From the NCBI GenBank assembly GCA_015680685.1, contig MNCI01004604.1, positions 689,779 to 753,778 on the forward strand: 64,000 nucleotides of DNA, read 5' to 3'. Positions 46,521-57,874 of this stretch are shown here, one piece after another. Position 1 is the stretch's first letter; each line of letters begins with the position of its first letter. Made by a program: the position numbers and the translations under genes. Under the pieces are notes generated by a model, which made no database searches, was not told the DNA's origin, and worked only from the letters and a program-made list of their open reading frames with translations. Source of the DNA: Gnetum montanum (taxonomy: Eukaryota; Streptophyta; Gnetopsida; Gnetales; Gnetaceae).

Positions 46521-47959
46521 CTAAAATTGGGTTCGCGGCACATCCCCAACATGCATCTGAACCAAGTACACATCAAGTGAACGTGTGGACATCAAGTGAG
46601 TGTGCACATGTCAAGTGAGTGTATGCACATCAAGTGAGCATGCACACATCAAGCAAGCATGCGCTCATTAAGCGAGCATGCACGGTGCTGACATGGGGGT
46701 GGGGGAAAGTTGCAGTTCCAGAATGTAGTTCGCGATGCAATGAGGACACGCTTTGGAACATATGCAACGCTACTATTCTTGGCATCCTGCTGATCCCTCA
46801 AAGATGTCATATGACATCTCACTAACCCCCAAACCTATCGTTTCCATGGCCCATTGCCCTGACGGTAGTTCCTCGGTCAATGCCTGCTACTAGAGTTATG
46901 GTAGTATTATGGCCCAACAACAATATTATTATCCTCTAGCTCCTTGTTGACGCTTGGGTATGCACGAAGTTTAGCTATGTCGTAGCTAATCCCATAGTTA
47001 AATTGAGAATGCATGCCTTCGATAGGGATTCTTGAGCATCTGCATTCACAGTAACTCCCCACTCCTTTGATGCCAGCTCCTCCATACTAACACTATCAAG
47101 GCTGTTGCTGGCCTTCCTACTTTGGACACCATGCACCAGCAAAGATGTCCAATGGCTTTAATAACATCTGCAGCACGCAAGACCTCTACCTTCATTTTGC
47201 ATCATGGCTATTTCCTTTGGTTTTCTCTCTATTGTATTTACAGGGTGTGGCCAAAGGTGTGTCTTACCACAGTAGAAAATGCTACATCCTTCTAAGGGGT
47301 CATCTCAGGTAGCTTAGCTATGTTGGAGCACACATCTTCTTCCTCCCCTTCATTTTCCTCATCTCACTCCACATACCCATGATCCACGCTCCCCTCTCTT
47401 TCACAAGCCTTTTCGAACGTCTATCAAGCCTTCCTGTTTGCTCAATCGAAAAACCCATGATGTGCATAACATAGCTTGCCGCATGGGAAGCATCTATAGG
47501 AAGGTTAAAGCCCCATATGGATGTAATACAACTCATCCTAGGAAAGGAACACCTGTCCTATAGCTAGGTTTTTTGCAATGTAAACGGTGAAACAGCAAAA
47601 GGCAAAAGCGTAAGAGAGGAAAAACATGCCAAAAACAAATGGCACATACGCTATTTTGCAATCACCCTTTCTAAGTGTTTCGACAATAGGTCAAAGGTTA
47701 GCAACAGTAAAGATGAAAATGCGAATGACTCCCTCATGAGCACTCTAAAGAGGAACTCTGCTAACCCTCATATTTATCCTTTTCCTGAACCTCCTTCCTG
47801 CCTACTACACCCTTTCACCACACAACATCCAATGCGACACTCTCAACCATAGCTAAGAAACGTCTTGACGATCATTGAACAACAATGTTAGCACTTTGTC
47901 TTCTGTGGTGTTTTGTATTCTTTGTTAATGTCTCTTGGGCCAATCCTCGAAACATCAAC
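46521..47959 (+). other. 3' spacer of E2
   Basis: 46545-46685 has about 18-20-base repeats (ACATCAAGTGAGTGTGCAC). 46802-46819 is the perfect palindrome AGATGTCATATGACATCT, shared with E3. The rest shows no gene; the final 80 bases before the polypurine tract are the conserved block. Some stretches resemble the E3 spacer, so this is element DNA, not an insertion. Confidence 0.65.
46802..46819. promoter_or_regulatory. Conserved 18-bp perfect palindrome (E2)
   Basis: AGATGTCATATGACATCT, identical in E3 at 53003-53020, with matching neighbouring sequence (TTCTTGGCATC). The function is unknown; it could bind a dimeric protein. Confidence 0.6.
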
Positions 47960-47968
47960 AAAGAGGGG
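47960..47968 (+). promoter_or_regulatory. Polypurine tract of E2
   Basis: AAAGAGGGG-CCAA before the LTR start TGAAACATCC at 47973. Confidence 0.9.
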
Positions 47969-47972
47969 CCAA

Positions 47973-49804
47973 TGAAACATCCTAAAATTTGAAGACATTC
48001 TTGCTTTACTAGGTCGTTGTAGTTCGCACAACGTCACAATAGTTCTTTAAGAGATGGATGCTCTAATGTTTAGACTGTCCATTTTGGCAAGGTTTTTACT
48101 CCCAGTGTCAATAGGCTAAATGGATTCTCTAGCCTACACACCTGAGTAGTTCGCCCAGCTGACAACACACTTAGGAGCAATGCGTGGAATTGTTGGTGGT
48201 GCTCAAAATGTGGAAAATAGTTCGGCAAGTTTTCAAAGTTGAGGAGTTTGCTACGCTACGCTGTGCTATGTAGTGTAGCAGGATTTAGAAAATAATTTTT
48301 GAACAAAGTGCTTCAACAAGTTTTTTAAGCCAAGAATTTTGCTACGCTACACTACTCTACTCTATGTATCATAGCACACTTCAGAAGAAGTTTGTAGAAG
48401 CAAAGTGCTACACTATGCTACGCTACGCAGCATAGCATAGTGTAGCAAAAGCTAGGTAGTCAGACCTCTCACCCGACTCCAAGTCCTCCAACAATGTCTC
48501 CTTCCACCAGAAAATGGCAAACTTGGCAAAAGGAAAACCATGTTGGCTGCTATGCTACGCTGAGCTACATGGTGCAGCGTGGCATAGCAATTCTGCAGAA
48601 ATGATAGAGGGTAACTCAAAGGGTGGGATTAGCTAGTTCAGAAGTTTCACTATGAAAAAAGCAAAATTTGTAGATTGGCGATGTTTTTGAAACTAAGGCT
48701 AGCTGCTACGCTATGCTATGCTACATAGTGTAGCGAATATGCAATAAATAGTCAGCATGCTTCAAAGGCTTCTGGCACATGTAGCAAGATGCAACACAAG
48801 TTTGTACATTGAATTGGTGGCTACGCTATGCTATGCTACATAGATTAGCACAGTGTAACAATATGCTACGCTATGCCAACATGCTACACTACAAAGCATA
48901 GTGCAGTGTAGCAATCAGTTATGCCATATCAATGCACTTCAACTAATTGCACCATTGGCATACATCTCCAAACTCTGACGGTGCAATTATGGCATGGTAG
49001 GCTCACAATTACAGCGTGGAAGGCTCATAATTACAATGGTCATGCATGTCCAACAGTCATGCATGTCCATGCAGCATAGATAAGTCAACGTGGGCCCAAG
49101 GAACGTGGCATCCAAACTATCCCTTTCGCATGCCCTTGGCCCTATAAATACCCCATTGAGCAATGCTAAAAGGAGTCTAGGTCTTTTTGCAAAAACCAAC
49201 AGTAGCAGGTTGGTCCATCGGCTGGTTGTCGAATTGGCTAGCTGGCAAGCAAAAGTTAGCATTACATTCCTGAGCATTGTAAACATCTTATTTGACACTA
49301 CAAATAGTTGCCATTCTTGTTTGGCATTCTTCTTTTCCCTTCCTTCTATTCTCATAGCATTCTACATTGTTGAATCTTGAGTCCGCGTTTAAGTGTACAA
49401 TTGTCTTGTTCTAGATGTCTTGGTTACCTTTGGGATCCTTGCACCTCCCAGCATCACACAACCAATTGTATGCAGCTTAACAGAGTGAAGTCATAATCTT
49501 GAAGTAGTGCATTTTCCTAACAACATTTTACTTTTCTTTCTTATTTATCATTGCATTTTTACATTGTTTTCTATCCCTCTTGCATTTAAATTTATCATTT
49601 TATGCTAGAGGACTCGTTTTCAAATTATCCATTTACGAAAGTTAATATTAATACTGACTAAGTCCCTGTCTGATCGACCAGATGATTCAAGGCACCCCAT
49701 TTCCTTTTTATCCAACATAGCCCTCATGCAGATATGGGGTTATGATTGTCAATGATCGATGACCTCTCGGTGTTTTCCAGTCGCCGAGATTTTCGGTCGC
49801 TACA
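47973..49804 (+). repeat. 3' LTR of E2
   Basis: 1832 bases, TGAAACATCC...GGTCGCTACA, the partner of 31957-33773. TATA box at 49143-49150. Dyads of the CTACGCTATGCTAC type lie upstream of it. Confidence 0.94.
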
Positions 49805-50001
49805 ACTTGATCTCAAGTGTCCATTTGGTAAATAGTTGGTTCCAATGGTTCATTTGGCAAATGATTGGTCTCAAGGGTTTGTATGACAAACCCTTGGTCC
49901 CAAAAGTTTGTTGGACCAAACCTTAGTCGTAAGTGTCTATTTGGCAAATCCAAACCTTAGAGTTCCATCCTTGATCCATTTGACAAAATCTTGGTCCTAA
50001 T
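49805..50001. repeat. 29-bp tandem array, right part
   Basis: Seven or so units, starting with the second ACTTG target copy and ending at the E3 insertion. Confidence 0.85.
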
Positions 50002-51817
50002 TATAGCGAATGAAAATGTTGATGGCTGGAAAACACTGAGGGGTCGTTAGTCATGATAGTCTTAACCATGGATCTATGTGAGGGACATGCTAGATAAAAT
50101 AGAATCGAGGTACCCTGAATGGTTTGCTCGCTCAGACAGGGACTTAGTCGGTGTTATTATAACCTTTTGCAAATGTATGATTTGAAAGCAAGACTTATAG
50201 CATAAAAATAGTAATATTTAAATGTAAAAATGGCATAAAATAATGTAGAATGCGATGAAAAGCAGAAAAGAAAATTAAAATATAGTTAGGAAAATGCACC
50301 AATTCAAGATTATGACTTTTCTTTGTCAAGGTGGATACAATCGGTTGCGCGATGCTGAGAAGCGCAGAGATCCCAAAAGTAACCAGGACATTCAGAGCAA
50401 GATAGCTGTATGCTTGAATGCGGACTCAGGAGTTAACAATGCAAAATTCTACAAAGATAATGGGAAAAGAGCAAAGAATAATGCTAAATGGGAATGCTAA
50501 CTATTGACAATGCCAAACAGAATGTTTACAATGTTCAAGATTGCCCGTTTTCCAGCTTGCAAAAATGCTAACTTGCCAAATTACCAATTTGTCAAACAAT
50601 TTTCTTTTTCTTGTAAGCCAACCAACTCACTAACTAACCAACCCCTTGAGCATTACTCATCGGGGTATTTATAGGACCAAGAGCACATGAAAGATGTGGT
50701 TTGGACACCACATGAACTAGGCCCGTGTTGATGTGTCTATGCTGCATGGACATGTAGGGCTGATTGACAAGCTTTCCATGCTATAATTACACTGTCAAAA
50801 CTTGGAGATGTGTGCCAACAATGAAAATAGGTGAAGTGCATTGATGTAGTGTAGCTACCCGCTACACTGTGCTATGCTTGGTAGCGTAGCATGATGGCAT
50901 AGCGTAGCAGCTTGCTATGTCATACTATGCTTTAGATCATAGCATGATGGCATAGCGTAGCAGCTTGCTATGTCATACTATGCTTTAGATCATAGCATGT
51001 TGGCATAGCATAGCATCTTGCTACATTGTGCTATGCTATGCAGTGTAGCATAGCAAAGCCACCAGTTTGAGGCAGAAACTTGCATCAAGGCTTGTTGCAT
51101 GCGTTGAATGCCTTTGAAGTGCTTTGACTAGTTTTGCATATTTGCTATGCTATGTTACGCTATGTAGCGTAGCATAGCGTAGCAGCTAGCCTTAATCATG
51201 GAAATCCCAACAATCTACAACCTTTGCTTTTTGCAATGCAAAAATTGCAAACTTTTTGATCCTGCACATTGAGATGCCTTTTGTCACTCCCACAAAGTTT
51301 CTATGCTACACTATGCTATGTAGCGTAGCATAGCATAGCGGCCAACATGGCCTTCTGTTCACTAAATTTTCCACTTTCTGCTGGAATGAGCCCTTACTGA
51401 AGGACTTGGAGTCAGGCAAGGGAACTGATTGTCTGGATTTTGCTACGCTGTGCTACGCTGCGTAGCGTAGCATAGCGTAGCACTTCATTCTACAACTATC
51501 TTCTAAAGCCTACTACGCTACATAGTGTAGCATAGCATAGCAACCTTCTTAGCTAGAAAACTTGCTGAACTATTTTGGACATTCTAAGCACCTCCAATGA
51601 TTCCATGCATCGTTTCTAAGTAGGCTGTCAGCTGGATGAACTACTTAGGTAGGTAGGCTGGAGGATCTGTTGAGCCTGTCGACACTGGGAGTAGAAAACT
51701 TGCCAAACTGGACAGTTTGAACACCAAAGCATCCATCTCCTGATGAACTGTTATGACACTACCTAAATTGCAAGGACTCGGTGAAGCAAGAATGCCTTGA
51801 AAGTTTAGGGTATTTCA
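50002..51817 (-). repeat. 3' LTR of E3
   Basis: 1816 bases, starting TGAAATACCCTAAACTTT on the - strand. TATA box (- strand TATAAATA) at 50666-50673. The upstream half has strong hairpins at 51144-51183 and 51441-51482 and a 53-bp direct duplication at 50890-50995. Confidence 0.9.
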
Positions 51818-51821
51818 TTGG

Positions 51822-51830
51822 CCCCTCTTT
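51822..51830 (-). promoter_or_regulatory. Polypurine tract of E3
   Basis: AAAGAGGGG-CCAA on the - strand, before the LTR start TGAAATACC. Confidence 0.88.
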
Positions 51831-53184
51831 GTCGATGTTTGGAGGATGGACCCGAGAGACGCCGATAAAGAATATGAAACACGATAGAAGATAAAATGTG
51901 AAAATTGCTCTTCGGTGATCACTAAGATGTCACTTAGCTGTGCTTTGAGAGTTTTACATTGGTTATGTGGGAAGAGGAAAGGGCTAAGTAGGAAGGGAGG
52001 AGTTTCAGGAAAAGGGTAAAGATGAAACTTGGTGGGGTCCCTTCTTGGAGTGCTCGTGAGGGAGTTGTTTGTGTGATTATCTTTTCTTTTGCTAACCTAC
52101 CTTGGACCTATTATTGGAATGCTTAGGGAGAGAGGGTGTGCAAAATAGCTTATGTGCCATTTCTTTTGCACGTGATCTTTGCTCTCTTACACTTTTGCCT
52201 TTTGTTGTTTTTCCTTCTACATTCACAAACAACCTTGTGTGTGCAGGATGGGTGTTTCTCCCCCATGATGAGTTGTGTTACATCCACATGGGGCTTTAAC
52301 TTGCCTATAGAAGTTTTCCATGTAGTGAGTATGTGTTACACACCTCATGGAATTTGTGGTTGAGCATATGGGAGGGCTCAACAGATGGCGGGAAAAGCCT
52401 GTGAAAGAGAGGAGAAAGTGGATCGTGAGTGTAAGGAGAGAGATACGGAAAACAAAGGGAGGAACAAGATGTGCACTTCAAAGTAGCTAAGCTAGTCAAG
52501 ACGAACACCTTAGAACGATGTAGGGTCCTACTTCTATGGCAAAGCATACCTTTGAGTAGTAACTCCTTGGTATGAATCTTGCAAACACAACAAAAAGAAA
52601 ACTAGGAGAAACAACCATGATGCAAAATGAAGGCAAAGTCCCTACTCATCGCAGAAATTTTTGAAGCTCTAGGCATATTTCTTGGTGTGCGATGTCCAAA
52701 GTAGGAAGGCCAGCAACGGCTTTGGCAGCATCGGCATGGAGAGGTCGGCACTGAGGATGCTAGGAGTTGCTGTGAATGCATATGCTTAGGAATCCCTGCC
52801 GAAGGCATGCATTCTTAGTTTAGGTATGGGATTGGCTACTCGACAGCTGAATGTCATTTGAGTTTAGGTGTTGGTAGGGGGTTGGAGGGTAACAATATTA
52901 TGGCTGGGCCACAATACTACCGAAACTCTAGCAGCAGGCACTGACCAAGGAACTACTACCAAGGTAATGGGCTATGACGACGGTAGATTTGGAAGGTCAG
53001 TCAGATGTCATATGACATCTCCAAAGGATCAAAAAGATGCCAAGAATAGTGGCATTGCATATCTTCTAGATTGTGTTTTAATCGCATCGTGAACTACATT
53101 CTAGAACTGCAATGTCCCACCCCATGTTGGCACTAGGCACGCTCTCTTGATGTGTATTGGTGTAGATGCATGCTGAGGACGTGC
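51831..53184 (-). other. 3' spacer of E3
   Basis: Contains the conserved 80-base block near the polypurine tract and the palindrome AGATGTCATATGACATCT at 53003-53020. No gene is visible. Parts align with the E2 spacer at 46780-47500. Confidence 0.6.
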
Positions 53185-53520
53185 CACAAACCTAGTTTAA
53201 GGTCCTAGTAGACCATGGTGTGCTGGTTTAAGGTCCCAGCAGACCAATGATGTGTTAGTTTTTCATCGTAGCGGACGGTGGATGAACTAGTTTAAGGTCC
53301 TAGTAGACCGTTCATGCCAGTTTAACATTGTAGCAGACTGTCTATGCTAATTTATAGTTATAGTAGACTATCTGTGCTAGTTTTATTTCATAGCAGATGA
53401 GCTTTGCTAGTTTAATGTCATAGCGGACGTCGATGAAGCTGTGCCAGTTTAACGTTGTAGTAGACGTTTGCTTACCTTTTGCCAGTTTTACGTCATAGTA
53501 GACATTGTCTTATCTACTTC
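53185..53520 (-). repeat. Post-pol minisatellite of E3
   Basis: About ten units with the + strand core GCTAGTTTAA(G/C)GTC.TAGC, directly downstream of the pol stop (53527-53529). Confidence 0.85.
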
Positions 53521-53526
53521 ATGCAT

Positions 53527-56500
53527 CTAGATGTAGTATGGCTTGAGGTATGAGTGATTCACTGGATTTGCAAACTCATTGCCATCCATGTCTACTAGCT
53601 TGAAGGCCCCATTCCCAAAGGCTTTTGTGACCATGTATGGACCTTCCAAGTTGGCTGAGAATTTGTTCATATGCTCATGGATAGCCTTGAGAATGAGGTC
53701 TCCCTTTTGTATTGGCTATTCATGAAGATTTGCTTGGTGTTTTTACCATTTCTTGTTCTAAAAGTGCTCTATGCGACCCAGTGTTTGCACATGCTCTTCC
53801 TCTATTGAGTTGAGATCGATGATTTGCAAATCACTGTTCTGGGCTTCGCTTATGACATTGGATAGGATCATCTAAAGTGATGCTACCTGCAACTCAAGAG
53901 GTAGCACTGCTTTAGATCTATAAACAAGACTAAAATGTGTCTTACTTATCGTAGTCTTGCATTTCATTCGATAAGCCCACAGCACATAGAGGATTTGTTC
54001 ATGCCATCGCCTCTTGCTGTTGTTGAGCATCCTTTTCACCAAGTTGATGATAGACTTATTTGTAGCCTCTTCTTGTCCATTCTCCTGTGGGTAATATGGC
54101 AAGGAGAATGATTGCCTGATGCCATGATTTCTATAGAAGGTTCAGGTTTCTGCACTATTGAACTGTGGCCCATTGTCGGTCGCAATGATCATCAGAAGTC
54201 CAAACCTTGTCACGATGTTATCCAAGATGAAGTGGCAAATCTATTGCAATGTAGTTTTTCTTAGGGGAATAGCTTCCATCCACTTGGTAAAATACTTAGT
54301 GGCTATGATGATGAAGCTATGCCCTGTAGAAGACTTAGGCATGATAGGTCCTATGAGGTCTAGTCCTCATCACTAGAAAGGCCATGTGATCTACGTTAGG
54401 TGCAGCTCTGTAGGTGAAATGTTTATGAGATTTGCATATCTCTGGCACATATCACACATCTTGACTTTTTCTAGGAAATCACACTCCATGCGAGGCCAAT
54501 AGTATCCTAGATGTCTGATTTTTGCCACCATAGCCCTAGGTGTTATGTGTCCACCACATAATCCTTCGTGTACTTCATTGACATATGCATGCAAGCAATA
54601 TCCCATGATAGGAGAACTTGCAGAAGATGTTTTCTCCCATAAGCACATATTTCTGAGCATGCTTATGAATTACATCTATCTGGGAAAATGTCAATCCACT
54701 TGGGGGTTCACCATGTTGCAAATTAGCTTTAATGTTGGCGTACCACTCTTAGGTATCCGCAGCGTTAACAGAGGCTACGTGTACCACCTAAGTGATAGCC
54801 TCAGTGCACTTGGTAATTGAGGTTGGCAAACTTGCAAACAAGTGTAATAGAATATTTAGTGCTAGGGTGGCTAAGGCATCTACTACGGTGTTCTCATTGC
54901 ATGGCACATGTTGCACATACGTAGTTGCAAATTTTCTAAGTAGGCTCTTTGCTAGGTTGCAGTAGGGTTGCAAGTGTGTAGCTTTGTAGGCATAGACCTT
55001 GATGATTTGATTCACAACTAGTTGTGAATCTCTGTGAATTTCTAGGTGTTTTATGTGTAGTGTTTGGGCGATTGAGAGGCCTCTGCGCAGCCCCTCGTAC
55101 TCTGCCACGTTGTTTCTGTAGGGGAATGCAAAACAATAAGTAGAAGGATGCACTTCCCTAGAAGGGAATGTAATGAAGGTAGTTGCACTACCTCCTCACA
55201 TGGTCAAGGCACTGTTGAAGTGTAAATTATCTTCAAGGTGCGATGGGATGACGTTGATAGTGCTAACATGCTTGTCTAGGAATTTGGAATCTATGGTCAC
55301 CTGGTCATCGACGGGTGAGGTCATAAGTTGCATCGCTATGGCTTGGCCTTTCATCGATGACTGGCTCACATAATGGAAATTGAATTCTATGGTTATTTCT
55401 TTCCATCAGGCTATCCTTCTACTTTCATATAGGTTGTTTGTAATAGCCCAGAGTATGTTTCTTTTGCAAATAATGTTAATTTTGCAACGAAATAAGTAAT
55501 GCCTCCAATTTTTTAATGCAAATACTAAGGTAAGGCAATTTCTCTCCACCTCGTTGTACTTCACTTCATATGCTATCAATGCATGAATCAGATAGTACCT
55601 AGTATCTCAAATCCATTGTCTCATTTCTAACATAATAGTGCTGCAATAGATGTGTTGGAGGTGGCAAGGTAGATGAAGAAAGGCTTATCCCTTTGTGGTG
55701 GGTAAACAATTGGGAGGTGCAAAAACTCTTTCTTCAAGTCATCAAAGGCTTGTTGGCACTGAGTGATCCATTCAAAGTTAATCCCTTTCTTTAGAAGATG
55801 TTGCTTGGGGTGTAACTTGTCAATCAACTTTTCTATAAACATTTGGATGAACTATACCCTACCTTGCAACCCACGCAATTCTTTAAGGTTCGTAGGAGAT
55901 GCCAGGTTGACAATGGACTTAACTTTGTCAGGGTCCACCTATATTCTGACCTCTGATACTACAAACCCTAACATGCATCCTATTCTCATCCCGAAGACAC
56001 ACTTCTTAGGATTGAGGTGCAAATCGTGCATTTGAAAACACTTGAGGACTACACCTAGATCGCGTGGATGATTAGCGGCTTATTTGGACTTAAGTGCTAT
56101 ATCATCCACGTAGTCGTTTAGTGTTTCTTATATTTAGTCAGTAAATATGTAAGTCATGGCTCAATGGTAGGTTGCCCTGGCGTTCTTGAGCCTAAAAGGC
56201 ATCATAGTGTAACAAAAGGTACCCCATGGGGTCATGAAGGTTGTTGTTAACTAATGCTTTGGGTTAATGTGAATTTAGTTGTAGCCAGAGAAACCATCCA
56301 TGAAGGATAATAGAGCATGACCAGCCATAGGGTCAATGAGTTGATCAATGCTCGGAAGTGGGAAATCTTCTTTGATTGTTGCCTTGTTCAGATCTTGGAA
56401 GTCTATACAGATTCGTATTCCTCCTGTTTTCTTAGAAAATACAATAATGTTGGACACCCATTCTGAGTAATCAATTGCATAGATGTAACCAACTTGGTAT

Positions 56501-56962
56501 AGCTTGGTGATTTCATCTCGTATGACTAGTGTGATCTCTTGTCTAACCTTACGAGCCTTCTGCTTGACTACTTTCATGCGCGGGTCCAAGACGATGTTGT
56601 GCTGTATCAGCCTCGGATCTAAACCCGACATGTCATTGTACGACCACACAAAGACTTCAATGTTTTCTTGTAGAATCTTGGCTACATCTTTGTGAATTTG
56701 TGAATCTAGGAGGGAACTAAGTTTTAACATTCTTACTTTCCCCCTAGACATGGTCATAGGTGTCTCAATGAGAGGGTCCTGAGTTACATCCTCGGCCTGT
56801 AAATCTAGGGTTCGGACAAGATGTTCAGGCAAGTCTAGGGATGTTTCTAAGGATAAATATGGGTGATTCTCAGTCTATTAGATCTAGGTTCAGTTTTCTC
56901 ACAAGCTTGCCATGTGGACCTGCTACAGTTAGAGGCAAAGAGAGGTCACGATGGATTTCCAT
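53527..56962 (-). pseudogene. pol: E3 pol, disrupted
   Basis: ATG at 56962 (MEIHRDLS), stop TAG at 53527-53529 after KPYYI. RT at about 56570-55630: FQDLNKATIKEDFPLPSIDQL, LLSFMDGFSGYN, and GLQGRVQF-like sequence. Second RNase H at 55153-54790 (NNVAEYEGLRRGL, VPCNENTVVDALATLAL). Integrase finger near 54600-54420 (HEGLCGGH..CDMCQRY) and core to 53600 (YYPQENGQEEATNKS). Frameshifts are present: the total length is not a multiple of three, and the reading switches near the start. Overall it follows E2 more closely than E1. Confidence 0.88.
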
Positions 56963-57229
56963 TTTCACTCAACCTACCAAACTGAAATGAGAGGTACCTA
57001 TTGGTAGTAATCGTGTATAGTGAAAATTTGCAAAGAAACAATGAGATGCAAGCAGTAAAGCATGATGCAAGGCTAAAATTTTCTAATTTAGAGTCATGGC
57101 AGACTATTAAGACACAAAGATGCAAAACCGTTGAAAACGCAAAACCTATGTACAAATGTGAAGCTATTAGTTTAGTGTCATTATGGACTACCTAGACATA
57201 AAATGCAAAACCACTAGTATACAAAATGG

Positions 57230-57500
57230 AAATTTACTGGTGCTAAAAAATGCAAAATTGTTAATGTGAAAATGCAAAACTGCTAGTTTAGTGTCATTGC
57301 AAACTATGAATGCATAGAAGATCAAGACTGCTAGTTTAAGGTCTTTTCGGACCGCTAACTAGAGTGAAACTATATGCTAGGAGTGCTAGTTTAAGTCCTT
57401 TTCAGACCACTAACTAGAGTGAAACTATACGCTAGGAGTGCTAGTTTAAGGTCTTTTCGAACCGCTAAATTTACAACTACGCTCGGGTTGCTAGTTTAAG
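57230..57500. repeat. Short repeats 5' of the E3 antisense gene
   Basis: Four or five units of AGTTTAAGGTCTTTTCGGACC lie within about 45-65-base spacings. A matching block is at 42270-42620 in E2. An (AT)n run follows at about 57525-57543. Confidence 0.8.
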
Positions 57501-57714
57501 GTCTTTTTGGACTTCTAAAGTTGAATATATATATATATATATATTTTGGGAAATAAAATGGTTATCTTGAAGTGTGCCAAGATCTTTCGCCCAAACCTAC
57601 CCATTTTAATGCCAATAGTGCTATGATGTTGTGGAAAGTATGCTACGCTGCATGACATACCCTGCATTAAATGGAGAGAGAAAATGGAAAGTTTTCCATT
57701 TTTACCATTACATT

Positions 57715-57723
57715 TATAAATAG
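57715..57723 (+). promoter_or_regulatory. TATA box of antisense gene copy C
   Basis: TATAAATAG, about 157-160 bases before the ATG pair at 57872/57875. The following GAATTAACCTCTAGTAAGCT matches the copy B promoter region. Confidence 0.68.
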
Positions 57724-57874
57724 GAATTAACCTCTAGTAAGCTCATTATCTTCACCATAATAGTGCAAAGCCCACATTTAGAGCACAGAATAATTTCGGA
57801 GCGCAAAGCGATTGTGTCAACAGAGAGCGAGGTGGTTTCGACATAGCAACGAGAAAGAGTGAGCAAGAAAGATG

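Larger units (their letters stand above)
31957..49804 (+). mobile_element. E2: complete Tat/Ogre-type retrotransposon with antisense gene, TSD ACTTG
   Basis: 5' LTR 31957-33773, primer site 33780, gag-pro 34184-38231, opposite-strand gene about 38800-41944, pol 42768-46153, minisatellite, spacer, polypurine tract 47960-47968, 3' LTR 47973-49804. ACTTG flanks both sides (31952-31956 and 49805-49809), and the 29-bp array continues on both sides. That proves the boundaries and a nested insertion. In a hand-compared 150 bases the LTRs differ at roughly one position in six, so it is probably older than E1. Confidence 0.96.
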
